A stretch of DNA of 64,000 bases from JAPPHA01 sp963664045 (lineage in GTDB: Bacteria > Pseudomonadota > Alphaproteobacteria > Rhodobacterales > Rhodobacteraceae), in NCBI GenBank assembly GCA_963664045.2, contig CAXXGT010000014.1:434001-498000 (forward strand). The letters are read 5' to 3'. The position numbers and the translations under genes were made by a program. Positions 46,762 through 56,366 of this stretch are shown here, piece after piece. Position 1 is the first letter of the stretch, and each line of letters opens with the position of its first letter. The notes beneath the pieces are model-generated. The model did not search any database. It saw only the letters and a program-made list of their open reading frames with translations, and had not been told where the DNA came from.

Positions 46762-46989
46762 TTCCCGGCAGTTTTTTCAGTAGCGCTTTCTTTTCCGGAA
46801 CATGGCGGACGCGGTTTCCCCGGTTGCGTTGTTTCCGTCATGGCCCGGACGAATTCCCCGGTGGCATTTTCCCGGCAGCGTCACGGATGTGTCCGCCCTG
46901 CGTGGCGGGTTTGTTGATTTTCGGGATTGATCGCCTGGGCCGGGTGGTTGATTACGCTCCCTGGCGCGGGGGGTCCGCCTTCCCGGCAG
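46762..46989. repeat. Three spaced TTCCCGGCAG motifs at the transposon left end
   Basis: TTCCCGGCAG occurs at 46762, 46869 and 46980, i.e. every ~110 bp, in the 430-bp non-coding left end. Such spaced repeats are typical transposase-binding sites of Tn7/Tn5053-like ends. Confidence 0.55.
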
Positions 46990-47088
46990 CGCGGGCCGGA
47001 TCCCGCATGGTGCGAAGCATTTGAGAAGAGGTGGCCCGTGCGGTGCCTGCCGCCGGGCCAGTAGCCGACCATACAACTCGATTGGAAT

Positions 47089-47691
47089 TTGTCGCTGTCC
47101 GGCGAGGACTACGTTACCACGCAAGCCTGGCGTGACGCAAAGCTTGATTGCTGTCCCGAACACCCCGGTGGCGGCTGTCGTTTCGCCCGCCACGGCACCT
47201 ACCGGCGCAAGACCCGCTGGGGGGATGCCCATATTCCCCGCTGGTACTGCCCTGACGCTCACAAGACATGGTCACTGCTGGCCCGCTGCTTTGCGGCACG
47301 ACTGCCGGGCACCCTGGACGAGCTCGAGGCGGCGGCGCTGGCCGCGGAGACGGAACCGAGCCTGCGGGCGGCGGCCGAGAGCGCCCGTCCCGGCCATGTG
47401 GTGACGGAGGCGGCGAACCGCCGCTGGCTCAAGGGCCGGCGCGACCTGGTCGTTGCCTGCCTGGTGACGGTGATCACCCTGCTGCCGGAGCTGTTCGCCG
47501 GTTGCGCGGCGTCGGTGACGGCGCTCAGGGGCCATCTCGGAACCACGCGGCTTCTCGTCGAACTGCGCGGCCATGCGGCGTCACATCTCCGGAATCTGGC
47601 GCCTCCACTGGGCTTCGGCGTGCGGATTGATCCGGCGCCGATTTCGAATCCGGCCGACCAACACATGATGGGGCCTGATCCGCCGGCCTGA
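47089..47691 (+). CDS. Cys/His-rich protein of the four-gene transposon, unknown function
   Basis: 200 residues from a TTG. The N-terminal third has a putative zinc-binding pattern (CCPEHPGGGC, ARHGTYRRKT, PRWYCPDAHKTWSLL). A helical, Leu-rich middle follows, then a hydrophobic VVACLVTVITLLPELFAGCA stretch. A truncated homologue at 16984-17303 shows it is a fixed part of this transposon type. It could recognise the element ends or a target. No named family recognised. Confidence 0.65.
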   Translation: MSLSGEDYVTTQAWRDAKLDCCPEHPGGGCRFARHGTYRRKTRWGDAHIPRWYCPDAHKTWSLLARCFAARLPGTLDELEAAALAAETEPSLRAAAESARPGHVVTEAANRRWLKGRRDLVVACLVTVITLLPELFAGCAASVTALRGHLGTTRLLVELRGHAASHLRNLAPPLGFGVRIDPAPISNPADQHMMGPDPPA

Positions 47692-47734
47692 GCGGCGCTA
47701 TGCCTGCCCGATCCAACCGAAAGGGAGACCAGGC

Positions 47735-48508
47735 ATGAGCCAGAACACCGAAAGACATCGACTTGACGTGGCGATGTTCCGCTATCGCGTCATCGCCCCC
47801 CTCATCGACCTCGCCGGACCGGCGCGGATGGCCGAAGTGCGCCGTCTTGCCGGCAAGGCGTGGGTGATTCCCGGCACCAGCCGCACCCGGGTTGCGGAGG
47901 GTACCATCCTGCACTGGCAGCGGGCCTGGCGGCGTGGCGGTCTCGACGCCCTCAAGCCCGGGCCGCGCAGCGACCGCGGCAAGTCCCGGCGTCTCACGGT
48001 CGAGGCCGCGGAGCTGCTGATCTCCATCCGCAGGGACCATCCCGAACTTTCCGTCCGCGACGTGGTCGCACGCGCCGAACAGACGGACGGGTTCACCGAC
48101 CCGGTCTCGCTCTCGGCCGCCTACCGCCTGTTCCACGCCGAGGGGTTGATGACCCCGGAACGGGCGCCGCCGGACCTCAGGCGCTTCGCCCATGCCCATG
48201 CCGGCGACCTCTGGCAATCGGATATCATGCACGGCCCGAAGTGCGGCGACGGGCGCCGCCGGCGCAAGACCTGCATGATCGTCATGATCGACGACGCGAC
48301 CCGCATCGTGCCATGGTCGGCCTTCGCCTTCTCCGAGGGCATCAACGACTTCCTCCCGGTGTTCAGGCAGGCTCTCCTGCGTCGCGGAATTCCCGGGAAA
48401 CTGTTCGTCGACAATGGAAGTGCGTACCGTTCGCGGCGCCTCGATCTCGTCTGCGCCCGTCTCGGCATCGCCCTGATCCATGCGCGTCCGTACCATCCCG
48501 CCGGAAAG
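47735..48508 (+). pseudogene. DDE transposase of the four-gene transposon, 5' part
   Basis: 258 residues. Helix-turn-helix region, then an integrase core with the first two catalytic Asp: LWQSDIMHGP and LFVDNGSAY. It ends HPAGK at the insertion of the serine-recombinase cassette. The catalytic Glu lies in the 3' part (59542). RBS GGGAGA before the ATG. Together the parts would give a 421-residue protein. Confidence 0.85.
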
Positions 48509-48517
48509 TCGAAGGAT

Positions 48518-49114
48518 TCATGATGCATCCTTCTCGTTTTGTTGTGACAGGCCGGGATCCCGGGGACATGCGAGGCCCGGATCGCAGTTTTCGGCGGTGC
48601 CGCTGGACAGCTCTCTGTACATGGTGAACGTTCTCCGACCGACCTTGAAGCGGCGGGCCTCGATGCCCTGTTTGCGGTGAGCCCGTTGCCGCACTGTGCA
48701 CGAATGGATCCCCATTGTCGACGCGAGTTCGTGCTCGCTGACATAACCTTGTTCGCGAAGCCCGGCGCGATGCAGCTGGGTGCAACTGGGCCAGTTCCAG
48801 TTGCTCCGGAACTCCTGAATGCACCGCGCCGTATAGGGGTCCCCCCGCGCGTCGGTGCGTCCGCGCCTGTTCAGTTCTTCCGCCACCGTGGCGTTGTCGA
48901 GGGCTTGGTCCACGAGGGCGCGGATCTCACGCTTCGCGTCGTCGTCGCGGGGCATGCGTCGGATAGCATCCGGGTAGCGTCGCGGCAGATCGACCCGGAA
49001 CGTGTGGGTCTTGCCGCCCCGCAGGCGAAGACCGATGCTTGCCCGCAGTCCCTCGCGGGTCAGGGTCGCGTCCTCGATGAGCAGGCCGAGCAGACGTTTG
49101 CGGTCGGCGTTGCC
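48518..49114 (-). pseudogene. Large serine recombinase, 3' part
   Basis: 199 codons including stop: RKRLLGLLIEDATLTREGLR and GGKTHTFRVDLPRRYPDAI. A C-terminal HTH-like region follows (EHELASTMGIHSCTVRQRAH), as in recombinases of this group. The stop lies 9 bp from the cassette end. Confidence 0.85.
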
Positions 49115-49124
49115 GGTCGCGGGG

Positions 49125-51576
49125 CAATGGCATTCGGACAGACCTGGAGCTTTGGCGATTTTATTCTGCGGCCGGCAACGTTCTGATTTTACGACCTGAA
49201 TCCCCTGGTGGAACTTTTTTTCCAAATGGGGGTTGTCAAGCTATCGCAAATATGCATGCTGTGCTTGTCATCACGGAGCACATGCGATGGACCCGCGAAT
49301 CACCGCCCTGAATTCGACCACCTTCTCCGGCCGCCGGCTGACCCGGCGCCAGGTTGCCGAGGTCCAGGAGACGGTTGACCTGTTGCCGAACGACAGCCGC
49401 AACGAATTGTGCAAGACCATCTGCGAGCATCTCAACTGGGTGACGGCGAAGGGCGACTACAAGGTGGGTGCCTGCATGGGGATGCTGGAGCATCTTGAGC
49501 AGCACGGCATTGTGCGCCTGCCGGAGAAGCGGCAGAACATGGTCCGTCCGGACAGCAGCAAGCCGGTCTGGAGTTCGGCATCGGACCCCGGGCCGCTGAT
49601 TTCGGCACCGCTCGGGGAGTTGCAACCCCTGGGCCTCGAGCTGGTCACGGACACCGAGGGACGTCAGTTGTGGAACGCCTGTGTGGACCGTCACCATTAT
49701 CTCGGGTACCGCCGCCCCTTCGGGGCGCACATCCGCTACTTCCTGACGGACTGCCGGGGCCGCAGGCTGGGCTGCCTTCTGTTCGATGCGGCGACCAAAT
49801 CGCTGCCCTGCCGCGAACGCTGGATCGGGTGGAACGACCGGAGCAGGGACCGCAACCGCCCCCTTGTGGTGACCAATTCCCGCTGGCTGGTGTTTCCATG
49901 GGTACGGTCGAAGAACCTTGCCTCCTGCGCCCTGTCGCTGGCGACGCGGCGCCTCGGCGACGACTGGCAGAGCCTTCATGGCTACAGGCCGGTCCTGTGC
50001 GAGACCTTCGTCGAGGAGGATCGCTTCAGGGCCACGTGCTACCGTGCGGCCAACTGGGAACGCATCGGGGAGACCGGGGGAGACAAGGGCAAGTCCATCA
50101 AGGGTGTCTACGTCCTGCCGCTGTGCAGGGACAGTCGGGAGGTCCTGCGCGGCGAACACCGGGATGCGGCAAAGCCTGCGAGGCCGAAGACAACGGCGGA
50201 ACGCGGGCGCTCGGGCGGCAGCTGTCGCCGTTTCACCCGTCAGTGGGAGACGCTCGTCGCCGCCGCCACCGCCGTGGCGGAGCGCGAGGATGCACGCTGG
50301 CAGAAGCGCCGCCGCGTGTTCAGCACCCTGTTGATCATGCTGTTCGTCTTCCGTCTGGTCGTCGCTCCGCGCCGGCAGGGCTACCGTGCAACCCTCTGCG
50401 AGCTGTGGGAGCAGTGCCAGCAGTCCGACATCGCCCTGCCGCAGGACGAACCGCCGGCGGCATCCTCGGTCAGCGAGGCGCGCGAGAAGCTCGACGAAGC
50501 CGCCTTCAAGACCCTGCACAGGGAAATCCTCGCCCACAGTCCCGACGATCCCCTGTGGAAGGGAAACCGCATCTTCGCCGTCGACGGATCGAAGATCACC
50601 CTGCCGAGAGAACTGCTGCACGCCGGCTACCGCATCCCGAACGACAATACCCATTACCCGCAGGGCATGATCAGCACCCTCTACAGGCTGCACACCCGCA
50701 TGCCCGTAGACTTCGACCTCTTCAGCCACGAGAACGAGCGCGCGGCCGCACTCACCCATCTCGACCATGCCGCAAAAGGCGATGTCATCGTCTACGACCG
50801 CGGATACTGGTCCTTCGAGATGGCCCTGGTCCACCACCTGCGCAGGCTCGACTTCGTCTTCCGCATCAAGAACAATACCAACCCCGCCTTCGCTGCCTTC
50901 GCCGCCTCACGGGAGAGCGACCGCATCATCACCCTCAAGGCGCCCCGCGATGCAACCGAACTGCGCGGCCGCAGCCTCCGCATCCGCCTGGTCAAGTACA
51001 CCGTCGCCGACACCGAGTACTGTCTCGCAACCTCCCTGCACGACAGCCGCTACACCGTCCCGGCACTCTCGGACCTCTACCACGGGCGCTGGCAGACCGA
51101 AGAGGGATACAAGACAGACAAGGCCGTGATCGAGAGCTTCCACGCAAAGTCCGAGCGCGGCGTGCGCCAGGAACTCTATGCCGCCTTCATACTGATCACC
51201 CTCGCACGCATGTTCGCCAACCGCTGTGACCATGACATCAACCACAATGCCAACGATGACCTGCCGGCCATGCGCACCAACTTCAAGAACGGGATGAGAC
51301 TGATGGGGCGCGAAATCGAGGCCATGTTCCTCAGGCAGAGCCAGATGGTCGCCCAATCGGTCAGGAGAATCATGACCGGCCTCTCAAGGTGCATCCAGCG
51401 CGCGAGGCCAGGGCGAAGCTACAAGCGGGAATCCAGGCAACCAAGGAGCAAGTGGCAGAAGCGAACCGCCGCCTGACAGAACCAGACCACCATCAAGCCC
51501 CCGGCTTCCGGCAAAACGCCCGAAGCACGGGGGCTTCCTTATCCGAACGATAAAAAACCTTATCCGAATGCCATTG
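49125..51576. mobile_element. IS4-type insertion sequence with a DUF4338-transposase fusion
   Basis: 2452 bp with 14-bp inverted repeats CAATGGCATTCGGA at both ends. Flanked by perfect 10-bp target duplications GGTCGCGGGG at 49115-49124 and 51577-51586. It is inserted in the serine recombinase gene. It carries a single ORF. Confidence 0.92.
49287..51476 (+). CDS. DUF4338 (DruA-like) - IS4 DDE transposase fusion
   Basis: 729 residues from the ATG at 49287 (GGAG 8 nt upstream; the frame opens at 49233). Residues ~1-290 match the DUF4338 pattern known from Druantia DruA: NACVDRHHYLGYRRPFGAHI, RWLVFPWVRSKNLASCAL. Residues ~330-700 are an IS4 DDE domain with FAVDGSKITL, IVYDRGYWSF and the YREK signature YHGRWQTEEGYKTDK. 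A fusion of this kind suggests the DUF4338 domain has a DNA-processing role in transposition. Confidence 0.88.
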   Translation: MDPRITALNSTTFSGRRLTRRQVAEVQETVDLLPNDSRNELCKTICEHLNWVTAKGDYKVGACMGMLEHLEQHGIVRLPEKRQNMVRPDSSKPVWSSASDPGPLISAPLGELQPLGLELVTDTEGRQLWNACVDRHHYLGYRRPFGAHIRYFLTDCRGRRLGCLLFDAATKSLPCRERWIGWNDRSRDRNRPLVVTNSRWLVFPWVRSKNLASCALSLATRRLGDDWQSLHGYRPVLCETFVEEDRFRATCYRAANWERIGETGGDKGKSIKGVYVLPLCRDSREVLRGEHRDAAKPARPKTTAERGRSGGSCRRFTRQWETLVAAATAVAEREDARWQKRRRVFSTLLIMLFVFRLVVAPRRQGYRATLCELWEQCQQSDIALPQDEPPAASSVSEAREKLDEAAFKTLHREILAHSPDDPLWKGNRIFAVDGSKITLPRELLHAGYRIPNDNTHYPQGMISTLYRLHTRMPVDFDLFSHENERAAALTHLDHAAKGDVIVYDRGYWSFEMALVHHLRRLDFVFRIKNNTNPAFAAFAASRESDRIITLKAPRDATELRGRSLRIRLVKYTVADTEYCLATSLHDSRYTVPALSDLYHGRWQTEEGYKTDKAVIESFHAKSERGVRQELYAAFILITLARMFANRCDHDINHNANDDLPAMRTNFKNGMRLMGREIEAMFLRQSQMVAQSVRRIMTGLSRCIQRARPGRSYKRESRQPRSKWQKRTAA

Positions 51577-51996
51577 GGTCGCGGGGGCGTCCCAGACCCG
51601 CCCAAAGTCGCTCGCCAGCTCCCGGATCCGTTCGTCCGTCCCGGCGGACAGGGCCGCCTCATGGGCTCTGGCGAGCCGCTCCCGCTCGGCGGCGGCCTGC
51701 GAGAGGGCTTCGAGACGAGCGTTCCATTCGGCTTCGAGAGAGGCGGCGACGAGGCGGTTCGACGGATCGACCGCCAGGTAGCGGCGGCGCGCGCTGTCGG
51801 CGTCCGTGCGCAACGCCTCGATCCGGTTGGCGTGCTGGCGGTCGGCAGCCGCGTGATCTGCACGCAGTTGCCCCTGCACGGCGAGGGCGAGGGCGATGTT
51901 CTCCCGGTTCACGGCCGCCACGATGAAGTCCGACACGGCGGCGTCGACGACGTCGCCGCGCAGGCTCTGGCAAGTGCGGGATCCGTGACGAACGAC
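51577..51996 (-). pseudogene. Large serine recombinase, middle part
   Basis: 140 residues beginning VVRHGSRTCQSLRGDVVDAA and containing a coiled-coil stretch (ALSQAAAERERLARAHEAAL). It joins the 5' part as HN-VVRHGS when IS66 and one GTTGTGCC copy are removed, and the 3' part as WDAPAT-GNADRKRLL when the IS4-type element is removed. Confidence 0.85.
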
Positions 51997-52102
51997 GTTG
52001 TGCCGTAAGCGGGTAAATGGCGACGTCTGATAATTCGGTTGCTCACGCGAGGGTTGGGTGGGGATAATTCCGGTCATTCATCAATGATCGGAGGAAATTG
52101 TC

Positions 52103-52387
52103 ATGTCAGGTTTGAATGGTTCGGCTGGTTCCCGTCGTGCGCCGGTGGTGCGCAGCGCAGACGAGTGGAGCGGCATCATGGCGGACTTCGAGCGCTCGGG
52201 GCTGTCGCAACGGGAGTTTTGCGAGTCCCGTGGGCTGTCCTCGAAGACCTTCTCGAACTGGCGGTGCCGTCTCCGCCCTGGGGGCGGGAAGGGATCCTTT
52301 GTCGAGCTTGCGCCGCCGGTTTCCTCGGGCTGGGACGTCGAGCTTGACCTGGGCGACGGGGTTGTCCTGCGGGTTCGGCGGTCGTGA
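52103..52387 (+). CDS. tnpA: IS66 TnpA
   Basis: 94 residues with a helix-turn-helix-like region (MADFERSGLSQREFCESRG, FSNWRCRL), the standard small accessory protein of IS66. The stop overlaps the tnpB start (ATGC/TGA), so they are coupled. Confidence 0.88.
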   Translation: MSGLNGSAGSRRAPVVRSADEWSGIMADFERSGLSQREFCESRGLSSKTFSNWRCRLRPGGGKGSFVELAPPVSSGWDVELDLGDGVVLRVRRS

Positions 52388-52749
52388 TGCTCGGCGGCTG
52401 GCCGCGGGGCGGCATCTGGCTGTCGACGGACCCGGCCGACATGCGGCGCAGTTTCGACGGGCTGTGCGCGCTGGTGTCGGGCCATCTCGGGTGCAATCCG
52501 GCCGATGGACGCTGGTACGTGTTCGTCAACCGGCGCCGGACCATCGTAAAGGTCCTGGGCTTCGAGCGGGGCGGCTTCTTCATCTGGTCCAAGCGCCTGG
52601 AGCAGGGCCTGTTCGCCCCGCCTCCGGCCTCCGGCCATGCGGCGCTTGCATTGTCTTCGACCGAGTTGATGGCCCTGATCGACGGCATCGACGTCACCGT
52701 TCGCCGCCGTCGCAAGCGTTACGGCGGTCCCCGGCTGGCGTCCGGGTGA
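52384..52749 (+). CDS. tnpB: IS66 TnpB
   Basis: 121 residues. Contains WLSTDPADMRRSFDGLCALV, VFVNRRRTIVKVLGFERGGF and SKRLEQGLF, the hallmark TnpB sequence. Required with TnpA and TnpC for IS66 transposition. Its 3' end overlaps the end of the convergent tnpC. Confidence 0.92.
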   Translation: MMLGGWPRGGIWLSTDPADMRRSFDGLCALVSGHLGCNPADGRWYVFVNRRRTIVKVLGFERGGFFIWSKRLEQGLFAPPPASGHAALALSSTELMALIDGIDVTVRRRRKRYGGPRLASG

Positions 52750-53525
52750 GCCCGGACGACGGTCATGTCGATGCTGCCGGTCATCGGGGTGTCGGCGAAG
52801 AGGTCCTTCCACAGGCGTGGCGTCAGTTCGTGGACCCGGTCGGCCGGATGGGTGTCGATGCGCTGGAAGACATCGCCCAGATAGGTTGCAGGGCTGATCC
52901 CGAGCAGGAAACAGGTGGCGACGAGGCTGTTGACGATCCCGACGTTCCGTGCGCCGGATTCTGTCCAGGAAAAAAGCCAGTTCTTCTGTCCCAGCTTGAT
53001 GCGGCGCAGTGCGCGCTCGACACCATTCGAGTCGATCGGCACCAACGGGTCTTCGAGGAACACCTCGAGGGCCTGCTGGCGTTCGACGGCGTAGGTGACC
53101 GCCCGGCGGATCGGGTGCTTCGGCGTCAGCGCCGGGTCCCCGAGCGTCCGCTCACACCATTGCCAGAAGGCGTCGACCAGCGGGCGGGTGCGGGTGCGCC
53201 GCGCCTCCAGGCGTTCAGGCGGCGGCCGGGTACGGAATTCCTTCTCGATCCCGTACATGCCCCCGATCAGATCCAGCGCCTTCCCGGCGAACACCGGATG
53301 GTTGTCCAGCTGCTCCTCGAAATTGCGCCTCGTATGCGCCCAGCAATTTTGCTGCCTCACCGCCTCCCCCCGCGCCTCGGCGTAAGCCGCGTAGGCGCCG
53401 TAGCCGTCGCTGACCAGCGTGCCCTCGAAATCGCCGAGGAACCGCGCGACATGGTGGTGGGCGCGGGAGGGCGCGAAGTGGAACACCACTTCGTCCCGGT
53501 CGCCGAGCACCGGCCAGTAGTAGCA
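52719..53525 (-). CDS. tnpC: IS66 TnpC transposase, 3' exon
   Basis: 268 residues from CYYWPVLGDRDEVVFHF to ASRGPP. It carries the DDE core (SDGYGAYAAYAEARG, CWAHTRRNFEE, PIDSNGVERALRRIKLGQKN). It is in frame with the 5' exon (55440-56366) across the group II intron: PGKMKQ-CYYWPVL. The spliced protein is 577 residues, normal for TnpC. Confidence 0.9.
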   Translation of the reverse strand, partial: CYYWPVLGDRDEVVFHFAPSRAHHHVARFLGDFEGTLVSDGYGAYAAYAEARGEAVRQQNCWAHTRRNFEEQLDNHPVFAGKALDLIGGMYGIEKEFRTRPPPERLEARRTRTRPLVDAFWQWCERTLGDPALTPKHPIRRAVTYAVERQQALEVFLEDPLVPIDSNGVERALRRIKLGQKNWLFSWTESGARNVGIVNSLVATCFLLGISPATYLGDVFQRIDTHPADRVHELTPRLWKDLFADTPMTGSIDMTVVRAHPDASRGPP

Positions 53526-55439
53526 GTCGCGGTAGGGACACCGGTTGCCCGACGCCCCCCGCACAGATCCCCGCATGCCCGTTAAGGCACGAGGCTCCTA
53601 CCTCGGGTGATTGACGGCAAACCGTCTGTCCGGCCATGGGTGCACGGTCCGCAGCGGAGGCCAGAAGACCGCCGCCAGCAGGTCGACCTTGCCCCAGGGA
53701 AGGCGGTCCTTCTGCGACCGGCGGCGCAAGACGCGCAGCCAAAGTCGCTTGAGACGGAGCCCGAACGTCTGGAGGGATCGGGAGCTGGTCGGGACCGCGT
53801 AGTAACGCAGCCAACCGCCCACAACCCGACCAAGCCATATGGCGACCTCGTAGATGTTGTCGTGCATCCGTTGACGCAGTTCGGCCTCGATGCGCTTCAG
53901 GGTCCGGGTGACACGCTTCCTGATCGGCTTGCGCCCCAGTCCGAAACGTCCCTTCCGCGTGGTCCGGCAGTAATGCGTGAACCCGAGGAAGTCGAAGGTC
54001 TCGGGACGCCGCTCTCCCCGTGCCCGGCGGTTCGCCATGGCGAACCGGCCGAACTCGATGAGCCGCGTCTTGTCCGGGTGCAAGTCGAGTGAGAACGCGG
54101 CCAGCCTGTCCTTCAGATCGCACAGGAACCGTTCTGCATCCCGCTTGTACTGGAACCCGACCACGAAGTCGTCGGCATAGCGCACGATAATCGTCTCGCC
54201 ACGGGCGATCCGGGCGCGCCATTTCCTCTGGAACCAGAGATCAAGGACGAAGTGCAGGTAGATGTTCGCCAGAATCGGCGAGACACTTGAGCCCTGAGGG
54301 GTTCCCCGCTGGGTGTCCCGCCATTCGCCCTCTTCCATGACGCCGGCGCCAAGCCACTTGGAGATCAGCCGGATGACCCGACGATCCCCGATCCGGTGCT
54401 CCACGAACCTGATGAGCCAGCTTCGATCCAACCGATCGAAAAAGGCCCGTATGTCCGCGTCGACAATCCAGTTGACCTTGCGCCGTTCTATCCCGTACGC
54501 CAGCGCGTCGAGCGCGTCATGCGCACCGCGACCGGGTCGGAACCCATAGCTGAACCCGAGGAACTCCGGCTCGAATATCGGCACAAGGATGGTCTCCGCC
54601 ACCGCAGTCTGGACGATCTTGTCCTCCAGTGCCGCGATGCCGAGCGGTCGTGTTCCCCCGTCCGGCTTCGGTATCTCTACCCGCCGGGACGGAAGCGCCC
54701 GGTACGCCCCGCTGTGAACACGGTCGTGCAGGTCGAGCAGGCGCTCTTCCAGTCCGTTCCCGTATTCCTCCCATGTCACCCCGTCCACGCCTGCCGCCGC
54801 ATCCTTCTTCAGCATGAAGTAGGATGCTTCGAGCGCGTCCGTCGTGATGTGGTGCAGAAGCGCAGTGAGTTTCTCCTTCGGTTTCCTCGTGGCTGCTTGC
54901 CGTATCCGCTCAGCCGCCTGTGACATGCGATCCCGGCCCTGTGTCCGGTGCATGCTTTGGCCTCGCGGATTCCCCTTGGTTCCGGCCCTTCCCTCCATCG
55001 GCTCCGCAGGAACTGACGTTCCCTTGTTCGCCGACTTCACCGGTACTATGGCCGGATCCGACTGCTTCAATCCGTTCGTCATCGATTCAGACTATCTCCT
55101 TTCTTCCGCGGCCCCGGCACGACTGCCGGGGCAGATTGAAGCCCTCCCGAGTCCCGGCTTGGGGCGTACGTGCGTCCCTGGATTCCTTTGACAGCGCGGA
55201 GCCCGGCAGTCCCTCACCATGGCGGTCCTGCAGGTGTTGCCTTCGGTCAAACAAAGAACCTCGGCACTCCGAATGATAAGATTTTCGTTGCTCAATCATC
55301 CTGGCCACACGCGCCGCTACCGACGCTTCACGTGCACCCTCGCGGATGCACGCGCACGGCTCGCGGTGGAAGTGGTGGTTAGCCTCTCCTTCCTGCCGGA
55401 CTTTCACCGGCTGCCCCAGCGCCAGTTAGCTCGGCGCTC
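53526..55439 (-). mobile_element. Group II intron encoding a maturase, inserted in tnpC
   Basis: 1914 nt. The 5' end reads GAGCGCCGAGCTAAC (GAGCG instead of the usual GTGYG), with GGTGAAAGTCC in domain I. The domain V hairpin is at 53566-53597 (GAGCCTCGTGCC, TTAA, GGGCATG). Domain VI ends CCTACCGCGAC. The exon junction preserves the tnpC frame at phase 0, which fixes the borders. A related 3' remnant lies at 11438-12075. Confidence 0.88.
53598..55082 (-). CDS. ltrA: Group II intron reverse transcriptase/maturase
   Basis: 494 residues. RT domain with IPKPDGGTRPLGI, FGF-type SYGFRPGRGAHDAL, RGTPQGSSVSPILANIYLH and the catalytic IVRYADDFVVG. Then maturase X domain and GLGRKPIRKRVTRTLKRI. No HNH endonuclease domain follows. 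It promotes splicing and retrohoming of its own intron; it could also serve ORF-less introns in trans, although those here have different ends. Confidence 0.93.
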   Translation of the reverse strand: MTNGLKQSDPAIVPVKSANKGTSVPAEPMEGRAGTKGNPRGQSMHRTQGRDRMSQAAERIRQAATRKPKEKLTALLHHITTDALEASYFMLKKDAAAGVDGVTWEEYGNGLEERLLDLHDRVHSGAYRALPSRRVEIPKPDGGTRPLGIAALEDKIVQTAVAETILVPIFEPEFLGFSYGFRPGRGAHDALDALAYGIERRKVNWIVDADIRAFFDRLDRSWLIRFVEHRIGDRRVIRLISKWLGAGVMEEGEWRDTQRGTPQGSSVSPILANIYLHFVLDLWFQRKWRARIARGETIIVRYADDFVVGFQYKRDAERFLCDLKDRLAAFSLDLHPDKTRLIEFGRFAMANRRARGERRPETFDFLGFTHYCRTTRKGRFGLGRKPIRKRVTRTLKRIEAELRQRMHDNIYEVAIWLGRVVGGWLRYYAVPTSSRSLQTFGLRLKRLWLRVLRRRSQKDRLPWGKVDLLAAVFWPPLRTVHPWPDRRFAVNHPR

Positions 55440-56366
55440 TTGTTTCATCTTGCCCGGCCTGTCCGGGTCGCGCCCGGCCCGCACCGGCGTCTCGTCCATG
55501 ACGATGACGGAACTTTCCAGAACCGAGCGGCACTGGGCCTCGAACACCGGCTCCAGCAGCGAGATCGCCCGGTTGGCCCAGCCACTCAGGGACTTGCGGC
55601 TGACGGTGATCCCGCTCTCGGCCAGCATCTGGTGCTGGCGGTAGAGGGGGAGATGCCAGGCGAACTTGTCGACCAGCATTCCGGCGATAAAGCTCACATC
55701 GGCGCAGGAGCTCTTGAACACGCCCTCGACGGCCGGGGCGCAGACCAGGGCGCCGGAGGATCTGATCTTCGCCTTCTTGTAATGGTAACGCAGCACCACG
55801 TGGCGGATCGGCACCGATGCCAGCTTGCAGCACACCCGCTCGGAGATGATGTCGTATTCACCCTCCGCCAGCCCCTCGATCTCCGGCGGCATCACGTCGA
55901 TGTCGATCACCGTCGCCTCGGGGCCGAAGCGCAGCCCGGTGCCGTTGACGGCATCGCCACGATCCTTCTTGCGCCCGTTGACGCCGCCCCGGGGCTTCTT
56001 TTCGGCTTTCTTTTCGGCCTCGCCTTTCCTTTCGGCTTCGGGCTCATCCTCCCCGGCATCCGGCGATGCGGCGCCATCGGAGGCGGCGTCGGCGTTGCGG
56101 CGCTTCTCCGAGCGCCGGCCGTACTGCTGGCGCTCGTAGCGGGCGAGCTGGTCGCGAAGCGCACTGTTCTTCGCCACTTCCTCGGTGAGCTTGTCCTGTA
56201 GCGCGGCAATGATCGTCGACTGCGTCCCGGCAAGCCCGAACAACTCCCTGAACAGGGAGACAGCCCCCCGCAGCAGGCCGCCGCCGCCCAGCCCCGCGAA
56301 CTCCGCATGGAGCCCGTCGAGCCTCTGGCGGACCGCATCCGGGTCGTGAGGGTCGATCCCGCTCAT
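55440..56366 (-). CDS. tnpC: IS66 TnpC transposase, 5' exon
   Basis: 309 residues. N-terminal leucine-rich coiled coil (IIAALQDKLTEEVAKNSALR), a charged Glu/Lys linker, zinc-binding-type region, and the first catalytic Asp in VIVMDETPVRAGRDPDRPGK. The ATG overlaps the methylase stop (ATGA). Continues at 53525 after splicing. Confidence 0.9.

Noticed and set aside
49236..50837. 533-residue minus-strand frame opposite the IS4-type transposase
   Set aside because: Antisense shadow without recognisable motifs; the sense frame has full DUF4338 and YREK signatures.
52116..53585. 489-residue plus-strand open frame
   Set aside because: It runs through tnpA/tnpB in the wrong frame and then opposite tnpC; no domain, and explained by GC-rich shadow coding.
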